A stretch of DNA of 64,000 nucleotides, from assembly GCF_016650815.1 (NCBI RefSeq), contig NZ_JAEKEZ010000034.1, forward strand, positions 62,001 through 126,000, given 5' to 3'. The DNA is from Pseudomonas sp. TH31 (GTDB lineage: Bacteria > Pseudomonadota > Gammaproteobacteria > Pseudomonadales > Pseudomonadaceae). The notes below the pieces were generated by a model that did no database searches, was not told where the DNA came from, and saw only the letters and a list, made by a program, of their open reading frames with translations. A program made the position numbers and the translations under genes. Of the stretch, positions 18,053 through 25,591 are shown one piece after another. Every line of letters begins with the position of its first letter. Position 1 is the first letter of the stretch.

Positions 18053-19068
18053 GCGCACACCTCGTCGACACTCAGCACCCGCAGCAGCGCCGCGTCCCAG
18101 TCCAGGCCCACCGCCGTGCCTTCGGCCAGCGGTGCCGAGCCGTCGTTGCGGCGCACCACGCTGAGTTCGCCAAAGGGCGTCGAAACGCCGTACAACCATT
18201 GGCTGCCGAGGAAGAAGCGACTGACGATGTTGCCTTGCAAACGGCCGTGATCTTTTTCCCGTAGATCGATTTTTTCCGGGCGCAGGCTCAGAGTCAGGTC
18301 GCCGCCGCTGTGCACCTGAACCACACCCGCATCATCACGCTCGCCGGGCAGCAGATTGGCCTTGCCGACGAACCCGGAAATGAACTCGGTACGCGGGTGT
18401 TCATAAAGGGTGTAGGGCGCGTCGATCTGGGTGATGCGCCCGGCCTGCATCACGACTACTCGATCACTGATGGACAGCGCTTCGCACTGGTCGTGGGTGA
18501 CCATCAGCGTGGTGATCCCGACTTCACGCTGGATGCGGCGAATCTCGAACTGCATCTCTTCGCGCAGGTTGGCGTCGAGGTTGGACAACGGCTCGTCGAG
18601 CAGCAGCACTGGCGGCTCGATCACCAAGGCCCGGGCCAATGCGACTCGCTGACGCTGACCCCCCGACAATTCCCGGGGATAGCGTTCGGCGTGCTGGTCG
18701 AGGCGCACCAGTTTCAGCACCCGAGCCACCCGTTGCTGCAACTCGGTGTTGGGCACTTTGCGCATCCGCAGGCCGAAGGCGACGTTGTCTTGCACGCTCA
18801 TGTGCGGGAACAACGCGTAACTCTGGAACACTACGCCCAGGCCACGGCTGGCGGGTTTGGCGTGGGTGATGTCGCGACCGTCCAGCACGATGCGCCCGCT
18901 GCTGACCTCGACGAAGCCGGCGATCATTTGCAATGTGGTGGTTTTGCCGCAACCGGAAGGGCCGAGCAGGGAGACGAACTCGCCTTTCTCCACCGAGAGG
19001 TTGGTGGCGACGACTGCGTCGATTACGCCGTAGCGTTTACCGAGGTTTTCAAGTTGCACGAATGCCAT
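18049..19068 (-). CDS. ABC transporter ATP-binding protein (PotA-like)
   Basis: A 339-residue ATPase. Walker A is GPSGCGKTTT, signature LSGGQRQRVALARAL, Walker B VLLLDEPLSNLD, switch histidine in LMVTHDQ. A C-terminal TOBE-like region from about residue 235 (NLLPGERDDAGVV, LSLRPEKIDL) is typical of the polyamine/iron/opine subfamily. It is the first gene of the transporter-oxidase operon and diverges from the IclR regulator across 244 bases. Confidence 0.92.
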   Translation of the reverse strand: MAFVQLENLGKRYGVIDAVVATNLSVEKGEFVSLLGPSGCGKTTTLQMIAGFVEVSSGRIVLDGRDITHAKPASRGLGVVFQSYALFPHMSVQDNVAFGLRMRKVPNTELQQRVARVLKLVRLDQHAERYPRELSGGQRQRVALARALVIEPPVLLLDEPLSNLDANLREEMQFEIRRIQREVGITTLMVTHDQCEALSISDRVVVMQAGRITQIDAPYTLYEHPRTEFISGFVGKANLLPGERDDAGVVQVHSGGDLTLSLRPEKIDLREKDHGRLQGNIVSRFFLGSQWLYGVSTPFGELSVVRRNDGSAPLAEGTAVGLDWDAALLRVLSVDEVCA

Positions 19069-19250
19069 AGCTGCGCTCCACCTGAGATTGTTATGCGCGG
19101 CCTGAAGTCGCGCTTTTTTGTATGGGCAGATACGAAAAGATGCTGCGGGGTGCGTTGGCGCTCGACTTGGGTCGGCTGCCGCTGTTGTTCGAATCGCCCC
19201 TGTATGGACGCAGAGTAGGACGAAGACTAGGATGGGCTCAATGGTCTATT

Positions 19251-19288
19251 TCACTGAGACGATGATTATTTTCAAATTCATTCAGTGA
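19251..19288. promoter_or_regulatory. Candidate IclR-type operator (inverted TCACTGA ... TCAGTGA)
   Basis: TCACTGA (19251-19257) and TCAGTGA (19282-19288) are an inverted pair with centres 31 bp apart, about three helical turns, in the A+T-rich gap just before the IclR start and upstream of the divergent transporter operon. It is a reasonable autoregulatory or operon operator; no experimental motif is known to me for this regulator. Confidence 0.4.
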
Positions 19289-19312
19289 GTAAATTTTAAG
19301 TCGAGAAAATTA

Positions 19313-20149
19313 ATGTCTGATTCCATTCAGCGGAATGAAAATAAAAATGAAGTCGGTGTCGGCGCGGTCTCCCGACTGTTTGCAGTGCTGCGCAGCCTGG
19401 GTGACACCGTCGAGGTCGGCGAGCGGGTGACGCAACTGGCCCAGCGCATTGGCCTGTCGCAACCGACCACCCACCGCTTGCTGCGCAGCTTGATGGACGA
19501 GGGCATGGTCGAGCAGGACGTGCGCAGTAAACGCTATCGCCTGAGCCTGGACTTTTTCGCCCTGGCCGCCCGTGCGGGCAATAACGGCAACCTGCGTGAA
19601 CTGGTGCGACCGTCATTGCTGCGGTTGTCGGCGTCGCTGGGGGATTCGTTGTTTTTGCTGGCCCGCAGTGGTTTTGATGCGATCTGCCTGGACCGCAGCG
19701 AAGGACCGTTCCCGATCCGCACCTTTACCGGGGACATCGGCGGACGGGTGGCGCTGGGTGTCGGGCAGGGCAGCCTGGCGATCCTGGCGTTTTTGCCGGA
19801 GGAAGAGCGGGATACGGTGATTCACTACAACCTGCCGCGACTGAAGGATTTTCACCTGTATGACGAGGTGTTCCTGAGGTCGGAAGTCGAGAACGTGCGC
19901 AATCTGGGGTATGCCGGGCGTAACACCGGGGTATTGCAGGGCATGGCCGGGGTGGCGGTGCCGATTCTGGATCGTGACGGGCGGGCGGTGGCGGCGTTGA
20001 GTGTGGCTACGGTCAGCGATCGGTTGGGGCCGGATCGCTTGCCGACGGTGGTGGAAATGCTCAAGCGCGAAGCGGCGTTGATCGGGCCGCGGATTAATCC
20101 GTTTGATCCGTTGCTGCGCAGGCCTTCGCAGGTGTTTGGGCAGGGCTGA
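19313..20149 (+). CDS. IclR-family transcriptional regulator
   Basis: A 278-residue IclR-type regulator. A winged helix-turn-helix sits at residues about 15-85 (VSRLFAVLRSLGD, TQLAQRIGLSQPTTHRLLRSLMDEGMV). An effector domain follows with CLDRSEGPFPIRTFTGDIGGRVALGVGQGSLAILAFLP and GMAGVAVPILDRDGRAVAALSVA. It is divergent from the transporter/oxidase operon and is its likely local regulator, responding to the transported compound or a product. It ends next to a REP. Confidence 0.9.
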   Translation: MSDSIQRNENKNEVGVGAVSRLFAVLRSLGDTVEVGERVTQLAQRIGLSQPTTHRLLRSLMDEGMVEQDVRSKRYRLSLDFFALAARAGNNGNLRELVRPSLLRLSASLGDSLFLLARSGFDAICLDRSEGPFPIRTFTGDIGGRVALGVGQGSLAILAFLPEEERDTVIHYNLPRLKDFHLYDEVFLRSEVENVRNLGYAGRNTGVLQGMAGVAVPILDRDGRAVAALSVATVSDRLGPDRLPTVVEMLKREAALIGPRINPFDPLLRRPSQVFGQG

Positions 20150-20225
20150 AAAAAGATCTCAGCCTTCGGCAGCTCCTACAGGGTTCGCGTGCTTCTGTAG
20201 GAGCTGCCGAAGGCTGCGATCTTTT
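20150..20225. repeat. REP/REPIN palindrome
   Basis: Inverted GTAGGAGCTGCCGAAGGC pair between convergent iclR-family and anti-sigma genes. Confidence 0.9.
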
Positions 20226-20232
20226 GATCGTT

Positions 20233-20985
20233 CTAAAATTGTACGGTTTGCCTGAGCATCTGCCCCGCCGCCGTGTCGCTCGGGCTGACCATTGCATAGT
20301 TGTACCCGGCCCCCGACCAATACTCGGCCTGCAACTCCCCGTCACTGCGACTGCCCCGTGGCAGTAAGTAATTTTTCGGGCCCGGTGGCCGCACGTAAAA
20401 GCTGATTTTGTGCCCTGTAGGGTCTTCGTAAACCACCATCGCCGCCGGTCCTTGCTCGGTGCTGAGCAAGCGCCCGCTCACCGGTTTGAAGCCTGCGCCC
20501 GAAAGATCAGGCAAGCGATTGGCCTTGGTGAAGTAACGGTCGAGCCAGCCTTGCATATCGCCGTCGTCGCTGACTTTGTAGTCGGCCGGCAGGATGCCTT
20601 GCTGTGCAATCAAACGGTAAGCCTGAATCGCATCGGTCATCGGCGCCTGGGCACTGACGAGGGTCATGTCCCTAGCCTGCCAGCCACTGATTCCGCCGAT
20701 GCTGACGGCGACCAGCAGCATTGCCGCGCTGGCCAGATGCCGCCGCGACTGACGTTTGAGGCGCTGGCGAATCAGTGTCGGGTCAAGTTCCGGGTTGGCC
20801 GGTTGCTGCAAGGCGCCGCCAAGGGCTGCGCGCAGTTGCTGGGCATCCTGCTGCCAGGCGCGTACCAGCGCAGAAATTTCCGCGTTGCTGGCCAGAAAAG
20901 TCTCCACCAGACGTCGGTCGGCATCGCTGAGTTGGTGATCGACGTAGGCGTGCAGATCACGCTCGCTTGGGGGCATGCTGATCAT
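20233..20985 (-). CDS. Transmembrane anti-sigma factor
   Basis: A 250-residue protein. The cytoplasmic N-terminus (SERDLHAYVDHQLSDADRRLVETFL) is the helical sigma-binding region of RsiW/FecR-like anti-sigma factors. One membrane helix follows (LASAAMLLVAVSIGGISGW, residues about 84-102), then a periplasmic domain of about 145 residues with LLSTEQGPAAMVVYEDPTG and KISFYVRPPGP. It overlaps the sigma gene by ATGA, so the two are made together. It should hold the sigma factor inactive until an envelope or oxidant signal arrives. No HxxxCxxC zinc motif is present, so sensing must be different from ZAS-type anti-sigmas. Confidence 0.87.
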   Translation of the reverse strand: MISMPPSERDLHAYVDHQLSDADRRLVETFLASNAEISALVRAWQQDAQQLRAALGGALQQPANPELDPTLIRQRLKRQSRRHLASAAMLLVAVSIGGISGWQARDMTLVSAQAPMTDAIQAYRLIAQQGILPADYKVSDDGDMQGWLDRYFTKANRLPDLSGAGFKPVSGRLLSTEQGPAAMVVYEDPTGHKISFYVRPPGPKNYLLPRGSRSDGELQAEYWSGAGYNYAMVSPSDTAAGQMLRQTVQF

Positions 20986-21488
20986 TTGAGTCTCCGCAGA
21001 GAAGGACGGGTGATTTCGCCGTCGCTGAGTTCGCGCAAGGCCTGGCGGGCGCGGGATAGGCGGGACATCACGGTGCCAGTCGGGACACAGAGAATCTCGG
21101 CGACCTCTTTATAGGTCAGGCCTTCCACCGACACCCAGAGCAGCAGCGCGCGCTGCTCGGTGCCGAGCTGGTCGAAGGCTTGCAGGGTCGATTGGGCTAT
21201 CACGGTGCGCTCGGCCGATGGCTGGGAATCGTCACGGCCGGTAAAGAACTCGAGCATCCGCGCATAACGACGAGAGCGCCGGTGAGCGTCGAGAAACTGT
21301 CGATACAGAATCGAAAACAGCCAGGCACGCAGGTCGCCGTCGGGGCGTTTGTCGCTCCAACTCGACAGCGCTCGCTCCAGGCTGGCCTGGACCAGGTCGT
21401 CGGCGCTGCTGGGGTTGCGCGTCAACGACACGGCAAACCGACGCAGTCTGGGAATGATTTCTCTCAGTTGTTCGTCGATATCGTTCAT
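20982..21488 (-). CDS. ECF-type RNA polymerase sigma factor
   Basis: A 168-residue ECF sigma factor. Region 2 is residues about 10-75 (RLRRFAVSLTRNPSSADDLVQASLERAL, LRAWLFSILYRQFLDAHRR) and region 4 residues about 105-155 (LGTEQRALLLWVSVEGLTYKEVAEILCVPTGTVMSRLSRAR). The start is at 21488 rather than 21536, which would extend through the promoter. Its own promoter and that of the divergent peroxidase share GGAATA-N16-GTCT, which is almost certainly its recognition sequence. The pairing with catalase-like and cytochrome b561 genes points to a role against peroxide or other oxidants. Confidence 0.9.
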   Translation of the reverse strand: MNDIDEQLREIIPRLRRFAVSLTRNPSSADDLVQASLERALSSWSDKRPDGDLRAWLFSILYRQFLDAHRRSRRYARMLEFFTGRDDSQPSAERTVIAQSTLQAFDQLGTEQRALLLWVSVEGLTYKEVAEILCVPTGTVMSRLSRARQALRELSDGEITRPSLRRLK

Positions 21489-21523
21489 GAGGTTCTGACT
21501 AGTCACTACGCTAGGGACTAGGA

Positions 21524-21549
21524 AGACGCCCGGCACTTGAGGTTATTCC
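21524..21549 (-). promoter_or_regulatory. ECF promoter of the sigma/anti-sigma operon
   Basis: On the minus strand GGAATA (21549-21544) is followed after exactly 16 bases by GTCT (21527-21524), 36 bases before the sigma start. It matches the forward peroxidase promoter in both elements and in spacing. Confidence 0.75.
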
Positions 21550-21577
21550 ACGTCCGTAAAAATAAATACGGCGTGAT

Positions 21578-21603
21578 GGAATAAACCGGTTTGGGGCGCG
21601 TCT
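21578..21603 (+). promoter_or_regulatory. ECF promoter of the catalase-like/cytochrome b561 operon
   Basis: GGAATA (21578-21583), 16-base spacer, GTCT (21600-21603), 43 bases before the preferred peroxidase start. It is the same element as on the opposite strand. Confidence 0.75.
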
Positions 21604-21646
21604 GCCTGGTTCTTCTCACTTGTGGCCGATGGCCCTGGAGTCTTTC

Positions 21647-22738
21647 ATGGTAGATCGCTCATCACCGCCAACCGGGCCGACCCGGCCACCGCTGAGTGCC
21701 GCCAGCCTGGCATTGCGTCTGACCGGCATTGCCGTGATCGTCGCGGCAGTGGCCGGGGCTTTTGCCTACGTCAACGGCACCTTTGACCCACAGCGCCTGA
21801 CGCCGAAAAAGCTGATCAATGTGCTGGAAACCAACAACGGCGTGCATCCGGGGTTTCGGCGTAACCACTCCAAAGGCGTGTGTGTGATCGGGCATTTTGA
21901 AAGCAGCGGCGAGGCGCGTAGCTACTCCACTGCTCAGGTCTTCAATGAAGCGCAGACCCCAGTGGTCGGCCGTTTTGCGTTGCCGTCCGGCAATCCTTAT
22001 GCGCCGGACACTGCCGTGCCGATCCGCAGCATGGCATTGCGTTTCACCCAGGCTAACGGTCAGCAATGGCGTACAGGGATGAACAGCATGCCGGTGTTCC
22101 CGGTGGGGACGCCCGAGGCGTTCTATCAGTTGCAACAGGCCCAGTCGCCAGATCCGGCCACGGGCAAACCGAATCCGGCGGCGGTGCCGGCGTTCTTTGG
22201 TTCGCATCCGGAAACCGCGCCGTTCCTGGCGTGGGTCAAAACCGCCAAGCCGTCGGCCAGTTACGTGACGGAAACCTACAACAGCGTGAACGCGTTTTAT
22301 TTGGTAAACGCGGCCGGGCAGAAGCAGGCGGTGCGTTGGAGCATGGTTGCGCTGGTTAAGGATGCGGCGGGTGCCACGGCGCCTGAAGGTGGCGATTTCC
22401 TTGAAAAAGACCTGGTGCAGAGGATTGCTGCAGGGCCGTTGCGTTGGCAGTTGAACATCACGTTGGCCAACCCCGGCGATCCGGTGAATGACGCCAGCAA
22501 GGCCTGGCCCGATGGCCGCAAGGTCCTGAACGCCGGGACGTTGGTGCTTGAAGCCACGCAGCCACAACTTAACGGCGAGTGCCGAGACATCAACTACGAC
22601 CCGCTGGTACTGCCGGCCGGGATCGAAGGTTCCGACGACCCGTTGCTCGCCGCGCGCTCCGCCGGCTACGCCAGTTCCTACCTGCGTCGCACCAGCGAAG
22701 TCAGCCAGTTGCCCGTCGCCAAACAGGAGGCTCAATAA
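21647..22738 (+). CDS. Membrane-anchored catalase-family (SrpA-like) peroxidase
   Basis: A 363-residue catalase-related peroxidase. An uncleaved N-terminal membrane helix (LALRLTGIAVIVAAVAGAFAYV) is followed by a small catalase core: HPGFRRNHSKGVCVIGHF, then FSLPSG-like RFALPSGNPYAPD, VPIRSMALRFTQANGQQWRTGMNSMPVF and FFGSHPETAPFLAWVKT. Family members lack the C-terminal domain of normal catalases and act as haem peroxidases, here facing the periplasm. ATG at 21647 has GGAG six bases upstream; the earlier start at 21620 has none. TAATG couples it to the cytochrome b561 gene, a likely electron donor. Confidence 0.87.
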   Translation: MVDRSSPPTGPTRPPLSAASLALRLTGIAVIVAAVAGAFAYVNGTFDPQRLTPKKLINVLETNNGVHPGFRRNHSKGVCVIGHFESSGEARSYSTAQVFNEAQTPVVGRFALPSGNPYAPDTAVPIRSMALRFTQANGQQWRTGMNSMPVFPVGTPEAFYQLQQAQSPDPATGKPNPAAVPAFFGSHPETAPFLAWVKTAKPSASYVTETYNSVNAFYLVNAAGQKQAVRWSMVALVKDAAGATAPEGGDFLEKDLVQRIAAGPLRWQLNITLANPGDPVNDASKAWPDGRKVLNAGTLVLEATQPQLNGECRDINYDPLVLPAGIEGSDDPLLAARSAGYASSYLRRTSEVSQLPVAKQEAQ

Positions 22739-23280
22739 TGAGTGTCCAACCGAAGCATTTCGCCCCGCTGGCGCGGCTGCTGCACTGGCTGATGGCACTG
22801 ATGATCATCGCGATGCTGTTTATCGGCGCGGGCATGGTGGCCTCGGTATCCGAGCGCCATGAGTGGCTGATTCACCTGCACAAACCCTTGGGCATTGCGA
22901 TCTTGCTGCTGGTGATTGTGCGTCTCGCCGTGCGTTTCTCGACCCAACAACCACCGTTGCCGGCAGATCTGCCGGGTTGGCAGGCGCTGGCAGCCAAGGC
23001 GTCGCATGTCTTGCTGTATGCATTGATGCTGATATTGCCGCTACTGGGCTGGGCGATGATTTCTGCCGCCGGGGACCCGGTGATGCTCAGTAGTTCGTTG
23101 CAGTTGCCATCGATACTGCCGGCCAACGCGCAGGTGTTTGCGTTTCTGCGCAAGGCTCATGGGTATCTCGCCTATCTGTTGTTCCTGACGGTGTTGCTGC
23201 ATCTGGCTGCGGCGTTGTTTCATGGCTGGGTACGCCGCGACGACGTGCTGGACAGCATGCTGCGGGGCAAGGATCGCTGA
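22738..23280 (+). CDS. Cytochrome b561-family membrane protein
   Basis: A 180-residue four-helix di-haem cytochrome b561. Candidate haem histidines are in LARLLHWLMALMI, HLHKPLGIAIL, ASHVLLYALMLILPLLGW and KAHGYLAYLLFLTVLLHLAAALFHGWV, each in or next to a membrane helix. These proteins pass electrons from quinol to a periplasmic partner. The start overlaps the peroxidase stop by one base, so both are translated together and may form a quinol-peroxidase pair. Confidence 0.9.
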   Translation: MSVQPKHFAPLARLLHWLMALMIIAMLFIGAGMVASVSERHEWLIHLHKPLGIAILLLVIVRLAVRFSTQQPPLPADLPGWQALAAKASHVLLYALMLILPLLGWAMISAAGDPVMLSSSLQLPSILPANAQVFAFLRKAHGYLAYLLFLTVLLHLAAALFHGWVRRDDVLDSMLRGKDR

Positions 23281-23285
23281 TCCCC

Positions 23286-23434
23286 TGTAGCAGCTGCCGA
23301 GCACCGCGAGGCTGCGTTCGGCGGCGAAGCCGTCGTAAAATCAGCCACCGCGAAGTTTCAGGTATACCGAGGTGGCAGGATTGACGACGGCTTCGCCGCC
23401 GAACGCAGCCTCGCGGTGCTCGGCAGCTGCTACA
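23286..23434. repeat. Long perfect inverted repeat (51-bp arms), REP-related
   Basis: Arm 23286-23336 and its exact reverse complement 23384-23434 flank a 47-base loop. Each arm begins with TGTAGCAGCTGCCGAGC, a different repeat class from the GTAGGAGCTGCC family. It lies between convergent cytochrome b561 and carboxypeptidase genes. Confidence 0.92.
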
Positions 23435-23484
23435 CAGTTAGTGTGAAGCAGCTTCCATGGCCACCATGCAGCCAACGAGCGCAA

Positions 23485-24636
23485 TCAACGCAAGGTTTCG
23501 ACCATGTCAGCGACGGTCGTCAGTACGTCTTTACCCAACTGTTTGGAGCGTTTGCCCGACCACCCCGTCAGCGCGTTCGGCGCATCGTTGTTATCCTTGA
23601 ACGGCATCTCCAGCGTCAGCGACAGGCAGTCGAACTTCTGGCCAACGCTGTTGCAGGCCAATGTCATATTGGCCTGGCCCGGCAAGTCGCGGGTGTAGCC
23701 GTACTTGGTCTGGAAGTCCTTGGTCAGGTGCTTCAGGTGATCGCGGAAGTGAGTTTCGAGCTTCTCGATCCGCGGTGTATAGCCGGGATTGCCTTCGCAG
23801 CCGGCGGTGAACACGTAGGGAATTTCTTCATCGCCATGGATGTCGAGGAACAGATCCACGCCGTATTTTTCCATCTGCTGCTGTACGAACAGGACTTCCG
23901 GGCTGACTTCCTGACTGGCGCTCTGCCAGGCGCGGTTGAGGTCCTGGCCATTGGCGTTGGTGCGCAGGTGACCGTGAAAGGCACCGTCCGGATTCATATT
24001 CGGCACCAGGTACAGGTCGGCGCTGGCCAGCAGTTTTTTCAGTACCGGGTCGTCATGTTTTTCCAGGCGTTCGATCACGCCTTCCATGAACCACTCGGCC
24101 ATGTGCTCGCCGGGATGCTGTTGCGCGATGATCCAGACCTTGCGCTGGCCTTCGGCGCCGGTGCCTTTGCGCAGCAACTGGATATCGCGGCCCTCAACGC
24201 TTTTGCCGGTGGCCAGCAGTTCGGTGCCGGCCTTGGTCAGCGCCTGCTCGATCAGCCAGTCATGGCGACCGCGGCTGTAGGGTTCGAAATAGGCAAACCA
24301 GGCATGGGTGGCCGTGGCTTCCAGGCTGAAACGCAGGCAGTCGCCTTCGAAAATCGTCGGTACGCGGAACCAGTTGACGTGGTCGTAGGACGCCACCGCT
24401 TGATAACCGTCCCAGGCTTTGTGGTACGAAGATTTGCTGGCGTTACTCAGGCGAAACCAATGCTCTTGACCGACATGCAGACCACTGGCCTTGAAGTGAA
24501 ACCACTGGAAATGCTGGCTGCGGGTGTCCGGCTTGATCGCCAAAAGGGCTTGAAGCGGGTTGCTGATGTCCAGCACTTCAATGTTGCCGCTGTCGAAATT
24601 GGCGCTGATGTCGAAAGAGGATTTAGCCACGGTCAT
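23485..24636 (-). CDS. M14-family zinc carboxypeptidase (cytosolic CCP-like)
   Basis: A 383-residue M14 peptidase. An N-terminal beta-rich domain (residues about 1-130, with WFHFKASGLHVGQEHWFRLSN and YDHVNWFRVPT) is typical of AGTPBP1/CCP-type carboxypeptidases. The zinc site is QHPGEHMAEW (HxxE) with the third ligand in DLFLDIHGDEE; NPDG, LNRAW and the catalytic glutamate in LTLEMPFKD are in place. No signal peptide is seen, so it is cytosolic. CCP enzymes in animals trim glutamates from tubulin; the bacterial substrate is unknown. It is a single-gene unit by spacing. Confidence 0.9.
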   Translation of the reverse strand: MTVAKSSFDISANFDSGNIEVLDISNPLQALLAIKPDTRSQHFQWFHFKASGLHVGQEHWFRLSNASKSSYHKAWDGYQAVASYDHVNWFRVPTIFEGDCLRFSLEATATHAWFAYFEPYSRGRHDWLIEQALTKAGTELLATGKSVEGRDIQLLRKGTGAEGQRKVWIIAQQHPGEHMAEWFMEGVIERLEKHDDPVLKKLLASADLYLVPNMNPDGAFHGHLRTNANGQDLNRAWQSASQEVSPEVLFVQQQMEKYGVDLFLDIHGDEEIPYVFTAGCEGNPGYTPRIEKLETHFRDHLKHLTKDFQTKYGYTRDLPGQANMTLACNSVGQKFDCLSLTLEMPFKDNNDAPNALTGWSGKRSKQLGKDVLTTVADMVETLR

Positions 24637-24913
24637 AGTCGATTCCTGATTATGATTTATGGCAGCTACTTTACACGCAAGAGGGGGAGAAATCGGGGGG
24701 AAATTGCGGGGTGCAATGAGGGGGGCGTCCTCCTTGACGCCGAAGCAGCTTAGAGGCTGTGGAATTGATTCTCAAGTGCTATTTTTCATTAGTTTGACCC
24801 CTGTGTTGCCGGGGTTCGCTTGCCAACAGATATTCTTTTGATATCATGCCCGCCATTGAATTAGCAGCACCGACAGTCTTCATTAGCCTGAAGCCAAAGC
24901 CAGAATAACTGGC
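24637..24913. other. Intergenic region with no recognised gene
   Basis: 277 bases between the carboxypeptidase start and the prrF terminator. A small CCCC...GGGG hairpin (about 24797-24815) and a GATATC-rich segment are visible. No frame here looks coding. Confidence 0.4.
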
Positions 24914-25026
24914 AAAAAAAGACCCGGCAAAAAGCCGGGTCAAAAACCGTGATTAGCCTGATGAGGAGATAGTCCAGGAGACCGACCTAAGGTCCTCTGG
25001 TCCATCGACTGATCTCGCGACCAGCT
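24914..25026 (-). ncRNA. prrF: PrrF iron-responsive small RNA
   Basis: Read on the minus strand, the region begins with the conserved CTGGTCGCGAGATCAG 5' stem of Pseudomonas PrrF. The antisense-competent middle section holds CTATCTCCTCATCAGGC, and the 3' end is a Rho-independent terminator (GACCCGGC, loop, GCCGGGTC and seven Ts). The length of about 113 bases fits the 110-116 nt expected. A Fur box overlaps the promoter. PrrF RNAs pair with mRNAs of iron-rich proteins (sodB, sdhD, acnA and others) with Hfq and lower their synthesis when iron is scarce. P. fluorescens strains carry two copies at separate loci; which one this is cannot be told. Confidence 0.9.
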
Positions 25027-25029
25027 GCA

Positions 25030-25048
25030 TGCAATAATAATCATTCTC
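25030..25048 (-). promoter_or_regulatory. Fur box of prrF
   Basis: TGCAATAATAATCATTCTC matches 14 of 19 positions of the GATAATGATAATCATTATC Fur consensus. It lies immediately upstream of the prrF start, as in other pseudomonads, so Fur-Fe should repress the RNA in iron-replete cells. Confidence 0.85.
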
Positions 25049-25120
25049 GTTTGCAAGTCAAATGATTTTATCTGTGCGATTGGAAAACCCTTTCCTGTCC
25101 TCCTCGAAAATACCTCCGTC

Positions 25121-25462
25121 TCAGTCGTTCTGATCGCCATCCAGGGATCGGTCGACCATTGCCTGCGCCATATCGATCATGTGTACCACCGAAAACGCCA
25201 GCGCACGGCCCGTGCCTTGCTGGTTTGCTGCTGATTCCTGTGCGGTGGCGGCAGCACAGCGCAGCAGATCGGACGCATGAACCAACGCCTCTTCACGGCT
25301 GATGTTGCGGTTGACATCAAAAAAGCGCGACTCGACTTCCACCTCTGAAACAGTTGGTTTCAAGTAATGATCCAGCACCCGCTGTGCGGCGGCGTAGCCC
25401 TTTGGCGAGGTGAAAGTGGTGTCGAACTGCAGGTCCTTCATGTCGTTGCTGGGGTTTGTCAT
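25121..25462 (-). CDS. DUF6124/DUF3077-like small protein
   Basis: A 113-residue acidic, helical protein. The AAQRVLDHYLKPT segment and the ALVHASDLLRCAAATAQESA region resemble the small Pseudomonas DUF6124 (DUF3077) family, which often occurs as dispersed short genes. No signal peptide or membrane segment is visible. The start at 25462 is chosen because the longer frame to 25648 would run through the divergent promoter and into the repressor gene. It is divergent from the repressor and its promoter overlaps the palindromic operators, so it is a likely repressor target. The function is unknown. Confidence 0.7.
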   Translation of the reverse strand: MTNPSNDMKDLQFDTTFTSPKGYAAAQRVLDHYLKPTVSEVEVESRFFDVNRNISREEALVHASDLLRCAAATAQESAANQQGTGRALAFSVVHMIDMAQAMVDRSLDGDQND

Positions 25463-25508
25463 GGTGATAGTGAACTCCGTGATAGATTCAGATCCGTGAA
25501 CCCATCCT

Positions 25509-25544
25509 AGTACGTACTGTATTTGTGACGAGTATTTAAATACT
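25509..25544. promoter_or_regulatory. Two palindromic candidate repressor operators
   Basis: AGTACGTACT (25509-25518) and AGTATTTAAATACT (25531-25544) are perfect palindromes sharing AGTA/TACT ends, with centres 24 bp apart. They lie in the gap between the DUF6124-like gene and the phage-type repressor, where an autoregulated switch region would be expected. Confidence 0.6.
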
Positions 25545-25591
25545 ACATTTTGTGTTTTGCGGGTCGGAGTCGCCCACGTATCGTGCCGCAC

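Noticed and set aside
16575..18071. A 498-residue minus-strand frame across the two permease genes
   Set aside because: It is the other frame of two real permease genes; its Pro/Arg/Gly-rich, low-complexity translation has no domain.
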